Below are positions 1-7,560 of a stretch of DNA of 64,000 nt, piece by piece; position 1 is the first letter of the stretch, and every line of letters begins with the position of its first letter. This DNA comes from Mucilaginibacter frigoritolerans (lineage in GTDB: Bacteria > Bacteroidota > Bacteroidia > Sphingobacteriales > Sphingobacteriaceae), in assembly GCF_007830615.1 (NCBI RefSeq), contig NZ_VLLI01000002.1:248001-312000 (forward strand). Direction: 5' to 3'. The position numbers and the translations under genes were made by a program. A model generated the notes under the pieces. That model was not told the origin of the DNA and made no database searches. It saw nothing but the letters and a program-made list of their open reading frames with translations.

Positions 1-860
1 AGTGGCAAATTAGGTTCCAGCGGGGTGCTAACGGTACTGTAGGTAGCATTTTTTTCGGCTATTTTGCCTTTTTGTGATACAACCTCCACGTCTTTAGCTA
101 CAAACAGGTTTACAATTTTAACTGCTTCCTGTAATATACCTCCACCGTTTGAACGCAGATCCAGGATGATCCCGTTTGGATTGTTTTTTTTCAGCGCTGT
201 GAGTGCTGTGGTAACTTCTTCGGCTGAGTTTTCTAAAAACTTATCCAATTTGATATACCCCATATTGCCATCAACCATACCATAGTAGGAAACGTTGGGT
301 TGCTTAATCTCATCACGAACAATAGTCTTTTCAAACGCTGGAGCATCGCCACGCTTAATAAGAAGTTTAATAGAAGCCCCCTTTGATCCTTTCAGTAAAG
401 TTCCAACCTGGTCATTGTCCTTTCCATCAAGTACAATGTCGTTTATTTTTACCAGTTGGTCGCCTGGCCTTATATCTGCTTTTTGTGCGGGGAAGCCTGC
501 AAATACATCCGAAACATATACTTTGCCATTGCGGGCAAAAACACCGGCGCCAATACCGCCGTATTGGGTGCTTACGTAATGTAGCTTATACTCTTCAATT
601 TCCGATTCGGGTACAAATTCAGTATAGGGGTCCAATCCATCGAGCATGGCATCAACCCCGGTTTTTATCATTTTAGCCGAATTGATATCATCAACATAGT
701 TAATGTTCACCTCTTTGTAAACAGATGCAAAAACATCCAGGTTTTTGGTTATCTGGAAAAGGTCGTCCTTAAAACTCCAGGTAGCTAAAGCCAGTACCAG
801 GGTACCGCCCAAAAACGCCCTTTTCTTATATTTATTAAATAACACTTTACCCTTATTCAT
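1..860 (-). CDS. S41 family C-terminal processing peptidase, N-terminal part (runs off the left edge)
   Basis: The gene starts at ATG 860 and is still open at base 1, so about 286 N-terminal residues are visible. A short charged stretch (MNKGKVLFNKYKK) and a hydrophobic segment (residues about 15-27) look like a signal anchor. A PDZ-like region follows (YGGIGAGVF, then PGDQLVKIND, residues about 95-165), and then the beginning of the peptidase domain (GYIKLDKFLENS; NGIILDLRSNGGG). The catalytic Ser and Lys lie beyond the window. S41/CtpA enzymes cleave C-terminal tails of periplasmic proteins. The small gene at 926-1141 lies 65 bp upstream on the same strand, so the two may be co-transcribed. 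Confidence 0.9.
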   Translation of the reverse strand, partial: MNKGKVLFNKYKKRAFLGGTLVLALATWSFKDDLFQITKNLDVFASVYKEVNINYVDDINSAKMIKTGVDAMLDGLDPYTEFVPESEIEEYKLHYVSTQYGGIGAGVFARNGKVYVSDVFAGFPAQKADIRPGDQLVKINDIVLDGKDNDQVGTLLKGSKGASIKLLIKRGDAPAFEKTIVRDEIKQPNVSYYGMVDGNMGYIKLDKFLENSAEEVTTALTALKKNNPNGIILDLRSNGGGILQEAVKIVNLFVAKDVEVVSQKGKIAEKNATYSTVSTPLEPNLP

Positions 861-925
861 CCTTAAACTCCTAAAAATATAAATCTACAAAAAGTGTTTT
901 AACTTTTGCGCACCCCTGCCTTGAA

Positions 926-1141
926 TTACAGACGGTTGTTGTCGATATTTACTAACGCCTTTTTAAGGGTAAATAGTACATAATTTCTATCGCGTTTAAC
1001 CAATTCCATTAATCTGCTTATCAGGCTCTCTTCATCGCCCTCAAAGTATTGTAACTGTTCGTCAGTGAGGTGGTTGTATTTACGTTGTATTTTAATTTTT
1101 ACGCGTTCCCAATCTTTATTTGTAATGCTGATCTCGGCCAT
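926..1141 (-). CDS. small CsbD-like protein
   Basis: This 71-residue charged protein has no signal peptide or membrane segment. Its core pattern (W-x2-VK-x-KIQ-x-KY, then LTDEQLQYFEGDEESL, residues 10-40) resembles the CsbD stress-protein family, in which W-x-x-LKGKIKxKY-x-x-LTDDDL is usual. The tail (residues 45-71) is predicted helical and does not match the family closely. It lies just upstream of the S41 protease gene on the same strand. The CsbD assignment rests on this short pattern only, and the cellular role is not known to me. Confidence 0.6.
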   Translation of the reverse strand: MAEISITNKDWERVKIKIQRKYNHLTDEQLQYFEGDEESLISRLMELVKRDRNYVLFTLKKALVNIDNNRL

Positions 1142-1340
1142 ATTAAATTATTTTCACAAAAATATAAAAATACAGGTTGCCTGTAGCTAAAATTTTGGCA
1201 AGGCTATTGTTATTATTCTGTAATTATTTAAAGCAATTAATTATTTGTAAACTAATTTATGAAAATGGGGGATAATTTTTCGCTCAAATTAAACTAAATG
1301 ATACAGCGATAGTCTACCCTCAAACTAAAAACATCCTATT

Positions 1341-1916
1341 ATGAAAAAGTATTTTTTGTGTGCCGCATTACTAACTATACTTAGTATAAGTGCAAAGGCA
1401 CAATTTTCCCTTGGAATAAAAGGCGGGACCAATTTCTCCAACATTAATACTGATAACCTTAACAACTCCAGCGTTGCCGGTTACCAGGTTGGTTTATTTG
1501 CCCGTTTTGGCGGCCAGGTTTATTTACAACCCGAAGTTTATGTAAGCAGCACCGGCGGTAAGTTTGAGTCAAATGATAACTCATACAGCGGCCATGTTCG
1601 TTTTACCAATTTGAACGTGCCTTTACTGGTAGGCGCCCGTTTTGGAGGCGACAACCTGAATTTCAGGGTGATGGCCGGTCCTGTGTATGTTTCCAATTTA
1701 AGCACCAATGAAAGTTTTTCGCAGAACTTTACCAATGCTTATAATGATTTTGGACACTATAAAAACAGCACGCTTGGTTACCAGGCAGGTTTTGGTGTAG
1801 ATATTGGCCCTATTACTACTGATTTGCGCTACCAGGGTAATTTTAGCAATATTGACCAAAGCTATGGTCAGCGGCCAAACATCTGGGCCTTAAGCGTTGG
1901 CTTTAAAATTCTTTAA
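1341..1916 (+). CDS. PorT-like outer-membrane beta-barrel protein
   Basis: This 191-residue protein has a clear signal peptide (MKKYFLCAALLTILSISAKA, cut before Q21). The mature part opens with FSLGIKGGTNFSNI, the usual start of Bacteroidota outer-membrane beta-barrel (PorT/OmpW-like) proteins. It continues as alternating polar and hydrophobic strands with glycine turns and ends in WALSVGFKIL, a typical C-terminal barrel strand. It should sit in the outer membrane as a small eight-strand barrel; the specific function is unknown. It stands alone and is followed by a strong hairpin terminator. Its 199-bp upstream gap to the divergent gene at 1141 must hold both promoters. Confidence 0.85.
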   Translation: MKKYFLCAALLTILSISAKAQFSLGIKGGTNFSNINTDNLNNSSVAGYQVGLFARFGGQVYLQPEVYVSSTGGKFESNDNSYSGHVRFTNLNVPLLVGARFGGDNLNFRVMAGPVYVSNLSTNESFSQNFTNAYNDFGHYKNSTLGYQAGFGVDIGPITTDLRYQGNFSNIDQSYGQRPNIWALSVGFKIL

Positions 1917-1950
1917 GGCCGACAAAGAAAATTTTATTTGAGCTTTATTG

Positions 1951-1985
1951 ATCCCCACAGGGTAATACCTGTGGGGATAATTTTT
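1951..1985 (+). terminator. rho-independent terminator of the barrel gene
   Basis: A perfect 11-bp stem (ATCCCCACAGG / CCTGTGGGGAT) with a 6-nt loop ends at 1978 and is followed by AATTTTTAG. It lies 34 bp after the barrel-protein stop codon, between convergent genes. Confidence 0.85.
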
Positions 1986-2050
1986 AGTTTTAGTAATAGG
2001 TTGATCAGCTTTGCAAAATTTATAATGTTAAGAGCTACCGGCAAACCATC

Positions 2051-2509
2051 CTACTCGGGCAATAACCCAAATTGCATTAAATGATGAGTAAAATGTTTAT
2101 TATGCCATATTTGCCACTCGTAATAGTTCATCGGTCCGAAACCGCCATGAATAGCAACAGCATTCGTTGAATTAAAATATTCGTCAAAAACCAACAGTTC
2201 AGTCATTAGCTGATCAATGGCTGCTTGCAGGTTATCATATTCATAGTGATCTGGCAGGGTACCTAACACCACATTTTTGGGTATACGTGAATCTGTATAA
2301 ATACCTTTGTTTTTTGATTTTTCAGCTTCATTAGCAGGAACGTCGCAGGTGCCGTTTTTTTTGCCGTTGGTATATTGAACCTGATCAATTAAATGTTCAA
2401 CCATTTGCTGTGGTTTCATAGCACCCCATAGTGGTTTAGTATCGGGCTGAAGTGAAGATAGCAGATCTTTCAACAATTCCCGGTTATTAATGTCGATAAA
2501 GGGATTCAT
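2051..2509 (-). CDS. DUF1569 / DinB-like protein
   Basis: The 152-residue soluble protein matches the DUF1569 group of the DinB-like four-helix superfamily. The pattern is the N-terminal W-x-M-x-PQQMVEHLIDQ (residues about 28-45) and the C-terminal GGFGPMNYYEWQIWHNKHFTHHLMQFGL. In this fold the spaced His residues (HLIDQ near the N-terminus, HNKHFTHH at the end) can bind a metal; substrate and reaction are unknown. The gene lies 39 bp downstream of the HxlR regulator on the same strand, so the two probably form an operon. Confidence 0.75.
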   Translation of the reverse strand: MNPFIDINNRELLKDLLSSLQPDTKPLWGAMKPQQMVEHLIDQVQYTNGKKNGTCDVPANEAEKSKNKGIYTDSRIPKNVVLGTLPDHYEYDNLQAAIDQLMTELLVFDEYFNSTNAVAIHGGFGPMNYYEWQIWHNKHFTHHLMQFGLLPE

Positions 2510-2548
2510 TGAGTGGACCTTATTTGCTTTTAATTTAACTGAGATTAT

Positions 2549-2932
2549 TTAAGCCGCCTTTGATTTGCGCATACTGGTTACAATTCTTTCACGGTGCTGC
2601 ATTCCCCAGTTCCTCAACTCTCCTACCACTTTATTTAACGACTGGCTATAAGGTGTTAGTTCATAGCTGATGCCAACCGGAGTAGTAGGGACCACCTTAC
2701 GCACCACAAATTCATTCATTTCCAGCTCACGCAGCTCTTTGGCCAGAATTTTAGGTGTGATACCATCCAGCGCACGTTGTATATCGTTAAAGCGCATTGG
2801 TCCGTTGGATAGGGCAACAATAAGGGGTAATTTCCATTTACCGTTTACCATATACAGCGCATCCTTTACTGCCATAATGCTGGCCTTGCAGGCTTCAGGC
2901 GAATGGTTTCCTTTGTTAAATTGATTTTCCAT
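2549..2932 (-). CDS. HxlR-family winged-helix transcriptional regulator
   Basis: From ATG 2932 the protein has 127 residues, the usual HxlR length. It contains the family core GKWKLPLIVALSNGPMRFND (wing helix start) and then ITPKILAKELRELE and GISYELTPYSQSLNKVV. The conserved early Cys (EACKAS, near residue 13) may be a redox sensor. The frame is open to an earlier start at 3043, but that would overlap the divergent DoxX gene, and the family begins near this methionine. The intergenic region to DoxX (2933-3030) holds a palindrome that is probably its operator. Inference: it senses redox or electrophile stress and controls both directions. Confidence 0.9.
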   Translation of the reverse strand: MENQFNKGNHSPEACKASIMAVKDALYMVNGKWKLPLIVALSNGPMRFNDIQRALDGITPKILAKELRELEMNEFVVRKVVPTTPVGISYELTPYSQSLNKVVGELRNWGMQHRERIVTSMRKSKAA

Positions 2933-2951
2933 AATGGGGTAAGTATCTCGC

Positions 2952-2967
2952 AGGATAGTGCTATCCT
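2952..2967. promoter_or_regulatory. palindromic candidate operator between the HxlR and DoxX genes
   Basis: The sequence AGGATAGTGCTATCCT is a perfect 7+7 bp inverted repeat with a 2-bp spacer, in the 98-bp gap between divergent genes. A second imperfect dyad (CTTTGGGAAAG, 2966-2976) and further GATAGT/ACTAT half-sites follow up to 2995. HxlR proteins usually bind such dyads next to their own gene; binding here is inferred. Confidence 0.55.
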
Positions 2968-3030
2968 TTGGGAAAGTACTATGCTTTTGATAGTAAAGGT
3001 AATTAGTTTTGTTCAAAATTTTTAAACAAA

Positions 3031-3396
3031 ATGAAAGCAACAAAAATCACTTATTGGATAACTACCGTTATTGTAGCGGTAATGATGACTTACTCTTTTT
3101 ATGCATACTTAACCAACCCAGCCTTAAAGCAGGGCTTTCAGCATTTGGGCTTTCCAAACTATTTCAAAATTGAATTGGCTGTTTGTAAACTGATAGGCGC
3201 TATATTGTTATTGCAACCGCTTAGTAAACTAGCCAAAGAGTGGGCATATGCTGGTTTTACCATTACGTTTGTTTCGGCGATTATTGCGCATGTTTCATCG
3301 GGTGACCCTGCCGGTCTATTTATGGCTCCTGTTATATTTTTGGTAATTCTGGGGGTATCTTATTTTACTTATCGTAAGATGCAAAGGGCGGTTTAG
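3031..3396 (+). CDS. DoxX-like integral membrane protein
   Basis: The 121-residue protein has four hydrophobic segments (residues about 7-27, 45-63, 70-88 and 94-114), matching the DoxX/DoxD-like small membrane protein family. The motif HLGFPNYFKIELAVCKLIGAI around residues 37-58 is typical of the DoxX-like subgroup often paired with HxlR regulators. The start overlaps the likely regulatory region of the HxlR gene. DoxX-like proteins are linked to quinone or thiol redox in the inner membrane, but no reaction is firmly known. A palindromic repeat begins exactly at its stop codon (3394-3396). Confidence 0.85.
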   Translation: MKATKITYWITTVIVAVMMTYSFYAYLTNPALKQGFQHLGFPNYFKIELAVCKLIGAILLLQPLSKLAKEWAYAGFTITFVSAIIAHVSSGDPAGLFMAPVIFLVILGVSYFTYRKMQRAV

Positions 3397-3454
3397 ACTC
3401 ACCCGGCCATTGCTTCGCGCGGCCGCCCTCTTTACGACAAGTCGTAAAGAGGGC
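3396..3454. repeat. palindromic dispersed repeat, partial copy of the 40.4-kb element
   Basis: Bases 3396-3453 align without gaps to the reverse complement of 40516-40573 with 49 of 58 identities. It ends in a perfect 14-bp hairpin (GCCCTCTTTACGAC, AA loop, GTCGTAAAGAGGGC; 3425-3454). It starts at the last base of the DoxX stop codon. It is unlikely to be a plain terminator because A rather than T residues follow the hairpin on the plus strand. Confidence 0.8.
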
Positions 3455-3553
3455 AAAAAAAGCAACATATTTTTCCATCATCACAAAACCCGCCTGAGCT
3501 TTTCAACAAAGCAAATTGAGCTCTTCAACAAAACGGCGGCCTTCTTTACTACC

Positions 3554-3561
3554 TACCTTTG
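3554..3561 (+). promoter_or_regulatory. -7 box TACCTTTG for the SDR gene
   Basis: TACCTTTG fits the Bacteroidota -7 consensus TAnnTTTG and lies 19 bp before ATG 3581. I see no clear -33 TTG at the right distance. Its position argues against the longer open frame that begins at 3410. Confidence 0.5.
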
Positions 3562-3580
3562 TTATACAAAATTTAAAAAC

Positions 3581-4465
3581 ATGACAAAGATTTGGTTTAT
3601 AACAGGCAGCTCCCGCGGATTGGGGCGCAGCCTTACAGAAGCAGTTTTGGCTGCCGGCGATAAAGTGGCTGCTACAGCCCGCAACCCGGAACAATTAAAT
3701 GACCTGGTTGAAAAATATAAGGAGAATATCTATCCCATAAAATTGGATGTTACCGATTATAAGCAGGTGCATAAAGTAGTTGCCGATACTATTGCCCATT
3801 TTGGCAAAATTGATGTTTTGGTGAACAATGCCGGTTTTGGCATTGTCGGCGCGGCAGAAGCTTTCTCTGACGAACAGGTTCACAGTCAGCTGGAGACCAA
3901 CCTGTATGCTCCTATAGAAATAACACGGGCAGTATTACCTTATATGCGTAAACAACGCTCGGGCCGTATTTTGCAAATCAGCTCTATTGGTGGCCGCGTG
4001 GGTAATCCGGGCGTGTCTATTTACCAGGCTGCAAAATTTGGCCTGGGTGGTTTTAGCGAGGCTTTGGCTAAAGAAGTTGCGCCGCTGGGCATATTGGTAA
4101 CCAGTGTTGAACCCGGTGGTTTCCGTACCGATTGGGCCGGCGACTCTATGACCTATGCACCACAAGTAGAGGGTTACGAAACTACGGTTGATAAAAGAAG
4201 TGAAATGTTTAAGACCCGTACATTTGTACCAATGGGCGATCCGGATAAAGCGGCAAAAGTGATGGTTGAACTTGCCGAAAACCCTGAGCCTCCGGTTCAT
4301 CTGGTGCTGGGAAGCGAAGCCATTGGCATGTTAAAAAATGCCAACGCAAGCAGGGACGCCGAAATGGAAAAATGGATGCCGGTGAGTATCTCCACCGATC
4401 ATGATGAGGCTGTAAACTTCCTGGAAACAGAGTTGGGCAAAGCTTTTTACGGCCCGAAAAAATAA
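3581..4465 (+). CDS. short-chain dehydrogenase/reductase (classical SDR)
   Basis: From ATG 3581 the protein has 294 residues. It opens with KIWFITGSSRGLGRS (the TGxxxGxG dinucleotide-binding motif), has NNAGFG for the adenine pocket and the catalytic Y148-x3-K152 (YQAAK). It belongs to the family of NADP-dependent oxidoreductases of unknown substrate that has a long C-terminal part (residues 190-294). The frame is open upstream to 3410, but that stretch contains repeat sequence and the promoter box, so I choose the later start. An AraC regulator follows 60 bp downstream; such SDR-AraC pairs often respond to carbonyl or redox stress. Confidence 0.9.
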   Translation: MTKIWFITGSSRGLGRSLTEAVLAAGDKVAATARNPEQLNDLVEKYKENIYPIKLDVTDYKQVHKVVADTIAHFGKIDVLVNNAGFGIVGAAEAFSDEQVHSQLETNLYAPIEITRAVLPYMRKQRSGRILQISSIGGRVGNPGVSIYQAAKFGLGGFSEALAKEVAPLGILVTSVEPGGFRTDWAGDSMTYAPQVEGYETTVDKRSEMFKTRTFVPMGDPDKAAKVMVELAENPEPPVHLVLGSEAIGMLKNANASRDAEMEKWMPVSISTDHDEAVNFLETELGKAFYGPKK

Positions 4466-4525
4466 TTTACAGTTAAAATCGCCCCAGGCGTTAAACATAT
4501 TAATCAATTTATCGTTGAAATTACC

Positions 4526-5329
4526 ATGCCAACAGTTATTGATACCACCCCGAGAATATTATACTCCTGCTACTCCAATGTAAGCAGGGATGGAGAGCAG
4601 TTTATTCCGCAACATGTTTTCGGGTTCATTGTATCGGGCAGTACAACGGTTGGCATGGATAGTAAAATGTATACGTTTAACGCCGGCGATTTCCGGTTTT
4701 TGCGGAAAAATCAGCTGTCAAAATTTGTAAAGCTACCTCCCGCAGGCGGGGAATTCAAAACCGTATCCATCACTATGGATGAAGGGACACTCCGTAGCGT
4801 TAGCGAAGAACTCAATCTAAAAGCAGATATACCCTACACCGGCGAAAATGCGTTGCTGCTAAAACCCAATAATTTATTCCGCAATTACATTGACTCATTG
4901 GCACCTTACATGGATGAAGGGCAGGAGATCAGCAAAACGCTTACCGCTCTAAAAGTGAAGGAAGCCATAATGATCCTGTTGGAGACCAATCCTGAATTAA
5001 AGAATGTGCTTTTCGATTTCAGCCAACCCGGCAAAATTGATTTGGAAGCGTTTATGAATAAAAACTATAAGTTCAACGTTGATATTGCCCGGTTTGCTTA
5101 CCTCACCGGGCGGAGCCTGGCTACCTTTAAAAGAGATTTTGCGAAAACATTCCATACCTCACCCAATCGATGGTTACAGTTAAAAAGGCTGCACGATGCT
5201 TATTACCTGCTTAAAGAAAAGGGCTGGAAAACATCCGATGTGTATATGGAAGTAGGCTTTAAAGATTTTTCGCACTTCTCTTATGCCTTTAAAAAAACGT
5301 ATGGTGTTGCACCATCTACGGTAGCTTAA
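4526..5329 (+). CDS. AraC-family transcriptional regulator
   Basis: The 267-residue protein has an N-terminal cupin-like sensing half (residues about 10-150) and a C-terminal AraC double helix-turn-helix (residues about 165-265). The latter carries FAYLTGRSLATFKRDFAKTF for the first HTH and the signature VGFKDFSHFSYAFKKTYGVAPS for the second. It follows the SDR gene at 3581 on the same strand and probably controls it or itself. The effector is not evident from sequence. Confidence 0.9.
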   Translation: MPTVIDTTPRILYSCYSNVSRDGEQFIPQHVFGFIVSGSTTVGMDSKMYTFNAGDFRFLRKNQLSKFVKLPPAGGEFKTVSITMDEGTLRSVSEELNLKADIPYTGENALLLKPNNLFRNYIDSLAPYMDEGQEISKTLTALKVKEAIMILLETNPELKNVLFDFSQPGKIDLEAFMNKNYKFNVDIARFAYLTGRSLATFKRDFAKTFHTSPNRWLQLKRLHDAYYLLKEKGWKTSDVYMEVGFKDFSHFSYAFKKTYGVAPSTVA

Positions 5330-5391
5330 ACCATCGTTTTCATATCATTTAATTTGTTGTAAGGTTTTTAATGCCTTAACGACTAAGAGGT

Positions 5392-5898
5392 ATGAAAAAG
5401 ATAAATTTGTTTATAATCCCACTGGTATTACTGGCATTAAATGCCTGCAGCCAGTCCCATAGCTCCGATAGCAATAACAACCTTAGTTCAGAAAACACCA
5501 AAGTTTTCCCTGAAGCTAAACCTAACAGTTACTGGAAAAAGATTTTATCGCCAGAGGCCTATGAAATAATGGTAAATAAAGGCACCGAAACGCCTTACCA
5601 TAACCCGTACTGGAACAATCATGAAAAAGGCACCTATGTTAGTGCTGCCACCGGGAAACCACTTTTTACTTCGGATGCCAAGTTCGAATCAGGAACAGGG
5701 TGGCCAAGCTTCTTTAAGCCTGTTGATGAAAAATCAATTATGATTATTAAAGACACATCATACGGCATGGTTAGGGAAGAAGTGGTAGAACGCAGCACTG
5801 GCTTACACCTTGGGCATGTGTTTGACGACGGCCCAGCGCCAACCGGAAAACGTTATTGCCTCGATTCGTATGCGTTGAAATTCATCCCATCCAAATAA
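5392..5898 (+). CDS. msrB: peptide-methionine (R)-S-oxide reductase MsrB, lipoprotein form
   Basis: The 168-residue protein has a lipoprotein signal (LLALNAC, lipidated Cys near residue 19), so it likely sits in the periplasm facing a membrane. The MsrB domain shows NHEKGTYVSAATGKPLF, ESGTGWPSFF, HLGHVFDDGP and RYCLDSYALKF, with the catalytic C156. Both zinc CxxC pairs of zinc-type MsrB are absent (YVSAATG in place of CxxC, RSTG in place of CxxC). It reduces methionine-R-sulfoxide in damaged proteins. msrA follows after 8 bp, giving a compact periplasmic methionine repair operon. The source of reducing equivalents is not visible here. Confidence 0.93.
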   Translation: MKKINLFIIPLVLLALNACSQSHSSDSNNNLSSENTKVFPEAKPNSYWKKILSPEAYEIMVNKGTETPYHNPYWNNHEKGTYVSAATGKPLFTSDAKFESGTGWPSFFKPVDEKSIMIIKDTSYGMVREEVVERSTGLHLGHVFDDGPAPTGKRYCLDSYALKFIPSK

Positions 5899-5906
5899 AT
5901 AAAACC

Positions 5907-6563
5907 ATGAAAAATTTAAGTTTTTATTTAGTCGCTTTTCTGTTGATAGCCGGATGCGCTAAAGGACAAAATTCTGATAATGATTTTGCAACCCTGCGTA
6001 CGCCCAAAGCAGGCGAGAAAGTAGCCACTTTTGCAGGCGGATGTTTCTGGAGTTTGTCGGAAGCGCTTTCTGAGTTGAAAGGGGTGAACAGTGTAGTTGC
6101 GGGTTATTCGGGAGGTTCTTCCAAAAATCCAACATATGAGGAAGTGTGTACCAAATTAACCGGACATGCCGAATCAGTACAGGTTTATTATAACCCGGCA
6201 GTTATCAGTTACGCTACTTTGGCCGAGGCATTCTTTTATGCCCACGACCCAACAACTGTTGACAGGCAGGGACCAGATGAAGGGCCAGACTATAGATCGG
6301 TAGCCTTTTACCGGACAGATGAAGAAAAGAAAACGTTGGAAGAAGTGATTGCTAAAGTAAACCAGTCACATCATTATGCCTATCCTATAGTTACGCAGGT
6401 GATCCCTTTTAAAGTTTTATACCCGGCAGAAAACTATCACCAGGGCTATTACAGGCTGCATGGCAATGAGCCATATATTCAATATGTATCAACGCCAAAA
6501 GTGTTAAAACTAAGAGCGGCCATGAATGCACAGCTGAAGCCGGAGTTTCAGCATAAAAATTAA
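5907..6563 (+). CDS. msrA: peptide-methionine (S)-S-oxide reductase MsrA, lipoprotein form
   Basis: From ATG 5907 the protein has 218 residues. A lipobox (LIAGC, C17) predicts an exported lipoprotein. The MsrA signature GGCFWSLSEAL carries the catalytic C46, followed by VVAGYSGGSSKNPTYEEVCT and GHAESVQVYYNP. The conserved FFYAHDPTTVDRQGPDEGPDYRS motif is complete. It repairs methionine-S-sulfoxide and complements the adjacent MsrB, which handles the R-form. The frame is open to 5856, inside msrB, but the signal peptide marks 5907 as the start. Confidence 0.95.
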   Translation: MKNLSFYLVAFLLIAGCAKGQNSDNDFATLRTPKAGEKVATFAGGCFWSLSEALSELKGVNSVVAGYSGGSSKNPTYEEVCTKLTGHAESVQVYYNPAVISYATLAEAFFYAHDPTTVDRQGPDEGPDYRSVAFYRTDEEKKTLEEVIAKVNQSHHYAYPIVTQVIPFKVLYPAENYHQGYYRLHGNEPYIQYVSTPKVLKLRAAMNAQLKPEFQHKN

Positions 6564-6568
6564 ATAAA

Positions 6569-6598
6569 AAAGGTGTTGCATAAATGTGCAACACCTTT
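6569..6598. terminator. bidirectional terminator between msrA and an SDR gene
   Basis: A perfect 12-bp stem (AAAGGTGTTGCA / TGCAACACCTTT) with a 6-nt loop lies between convergent genes ending at 6563 and 6620. A residues flank the left side, giving a T-run on the minus strand. Confidence 0.85.
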
Positions 6599-6619
6599 CA
6601 TTATCGTTTAATATGCTGA

Positions 6620-7429
6620 TTATTTTATTCCGTAATGATCGTTCATTAGTTTTTCGAACAAACCACCGGGTAATATGCGTTTTAGAGTAACGGCAATAGT
6701 TTGACCAAATGCACCAACCAGGTAACGGTGTGCCGGGCTCGATTTATCAACTATTTCACATAGCTTTTTGCCGATAACATCCGGATTTGCACCAACGCTT
6801 TCGTCTTTTTCCATGCTGGCTACAGCGGTGTTATATTCTTTTTCCAGTTGTTCGTTTTTAATTGGGAAAGCTACTTTAGCACGGTTTTGGGTAAAGTCTG
6901 ATTTAAAATCACCCGGATTAATCAGGGTAACTTTTACGCCGGTATTGCGCAACTCCATCCTTAAGCTTTGTGAATAACCTTCAATAGCATATTTTGATGC
7001 GCTGTACAAAGCCTGGTATGGCAATCCGAATAAACCAGCCAATGAGCTGATGTTAATCACCAATCCTTTTTTAGCTTCAATCATTTTTGGTAATACGGCG
7101 CTGCTCACTCTTATCACACCGAAAAAATTAACTTCAAATTGCTGCTTGGCGCTTTCAACAGGCATGGCATAAGCCGGACCGGTTACCCCGTTACCTGCAT
7201 TGTTTACCAAAACATCAATCTTGCCTTCGGCTTTAATAATTTGGTCAACTGCAGCCTTTACAGATGCATCGTCGGTTACATCCAGCTGGATAGGTTTAAA
7301 GGATACTGATTTTAAACGGCTGATATCACGGCTTGAACCATAAACGGTATGACCTTTAGCCTGTAGTGCATTTGCACATGCTAAACCAATGCCGGATGAT
7401 GCACCGGTTACTAAAATTACTTTGCCCAT
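6620..7429 (-). CDS. short-chain dehydrogenase/reductase
   Basis: The 269-residue protein begins GKVILVTGASSGIGLA (cofactor motif, residues 2-17), has NNAGNG near residue 90, and SSLAGLFG then YSASKYA for the catalytic Ser-Tyr-Lys. It belongs to the classical SDR family with an extended C-terminus, similar to retinol or 17-beta-dehydrogenase-like oxidoreductases. The substrate cannot be told. It stands alone, convergent with msrA and divergent from the methyltransferase at 7561. Confidence 0.9.
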   Translation of the reverse strand: MGKVILVTGASSGIGLACANALQAKGHTVYGSSRDISRLKSVSFKPIQLDVTDDASVKAAVDQIIKAEGKIDVLVNNAGNGVTGPAYAMPVESAKQQFEVNFFGVIRVSSAVLPKMIEAKKGLVINISSLAGLFGLPYQALYSASKYAIEGYSQSLRMELRNTGVKVTLINPGDFKSDFTQNRAKVAFPIKNEQLEKEYNTAVASMEKDESVGANPDVIGKKLCEIVDKSSPAHRYLVGAFGQTIAVTLKRILPGGLFEKLMNDHYGIK

Positions 7430-7560
7430 TTTTTCTGTGAAGCTTAAAAATTGATTTATTTAAGATTATGGCATAAAAATGCAACAAATATGGGAGCGAA
7501 AAAAATGTTTTTTTATTTATGCTATCCCCCGGGTAGGTGTTGGTTTATTACCTTAGCCCC

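Noticed and set aside
2933..3043. Longer N-terminus for the HxlR regulator
   Set aside because: It would overlap the divergent DoxX gene and the operator-like palindrome; the family starts at 2932.
3410..3580. Longer N-terminus for the SDR at 3581
   Set aside because: The stretch holds palindromic repeat sequence and the promoter box, and the SDR fold begins at 3581.
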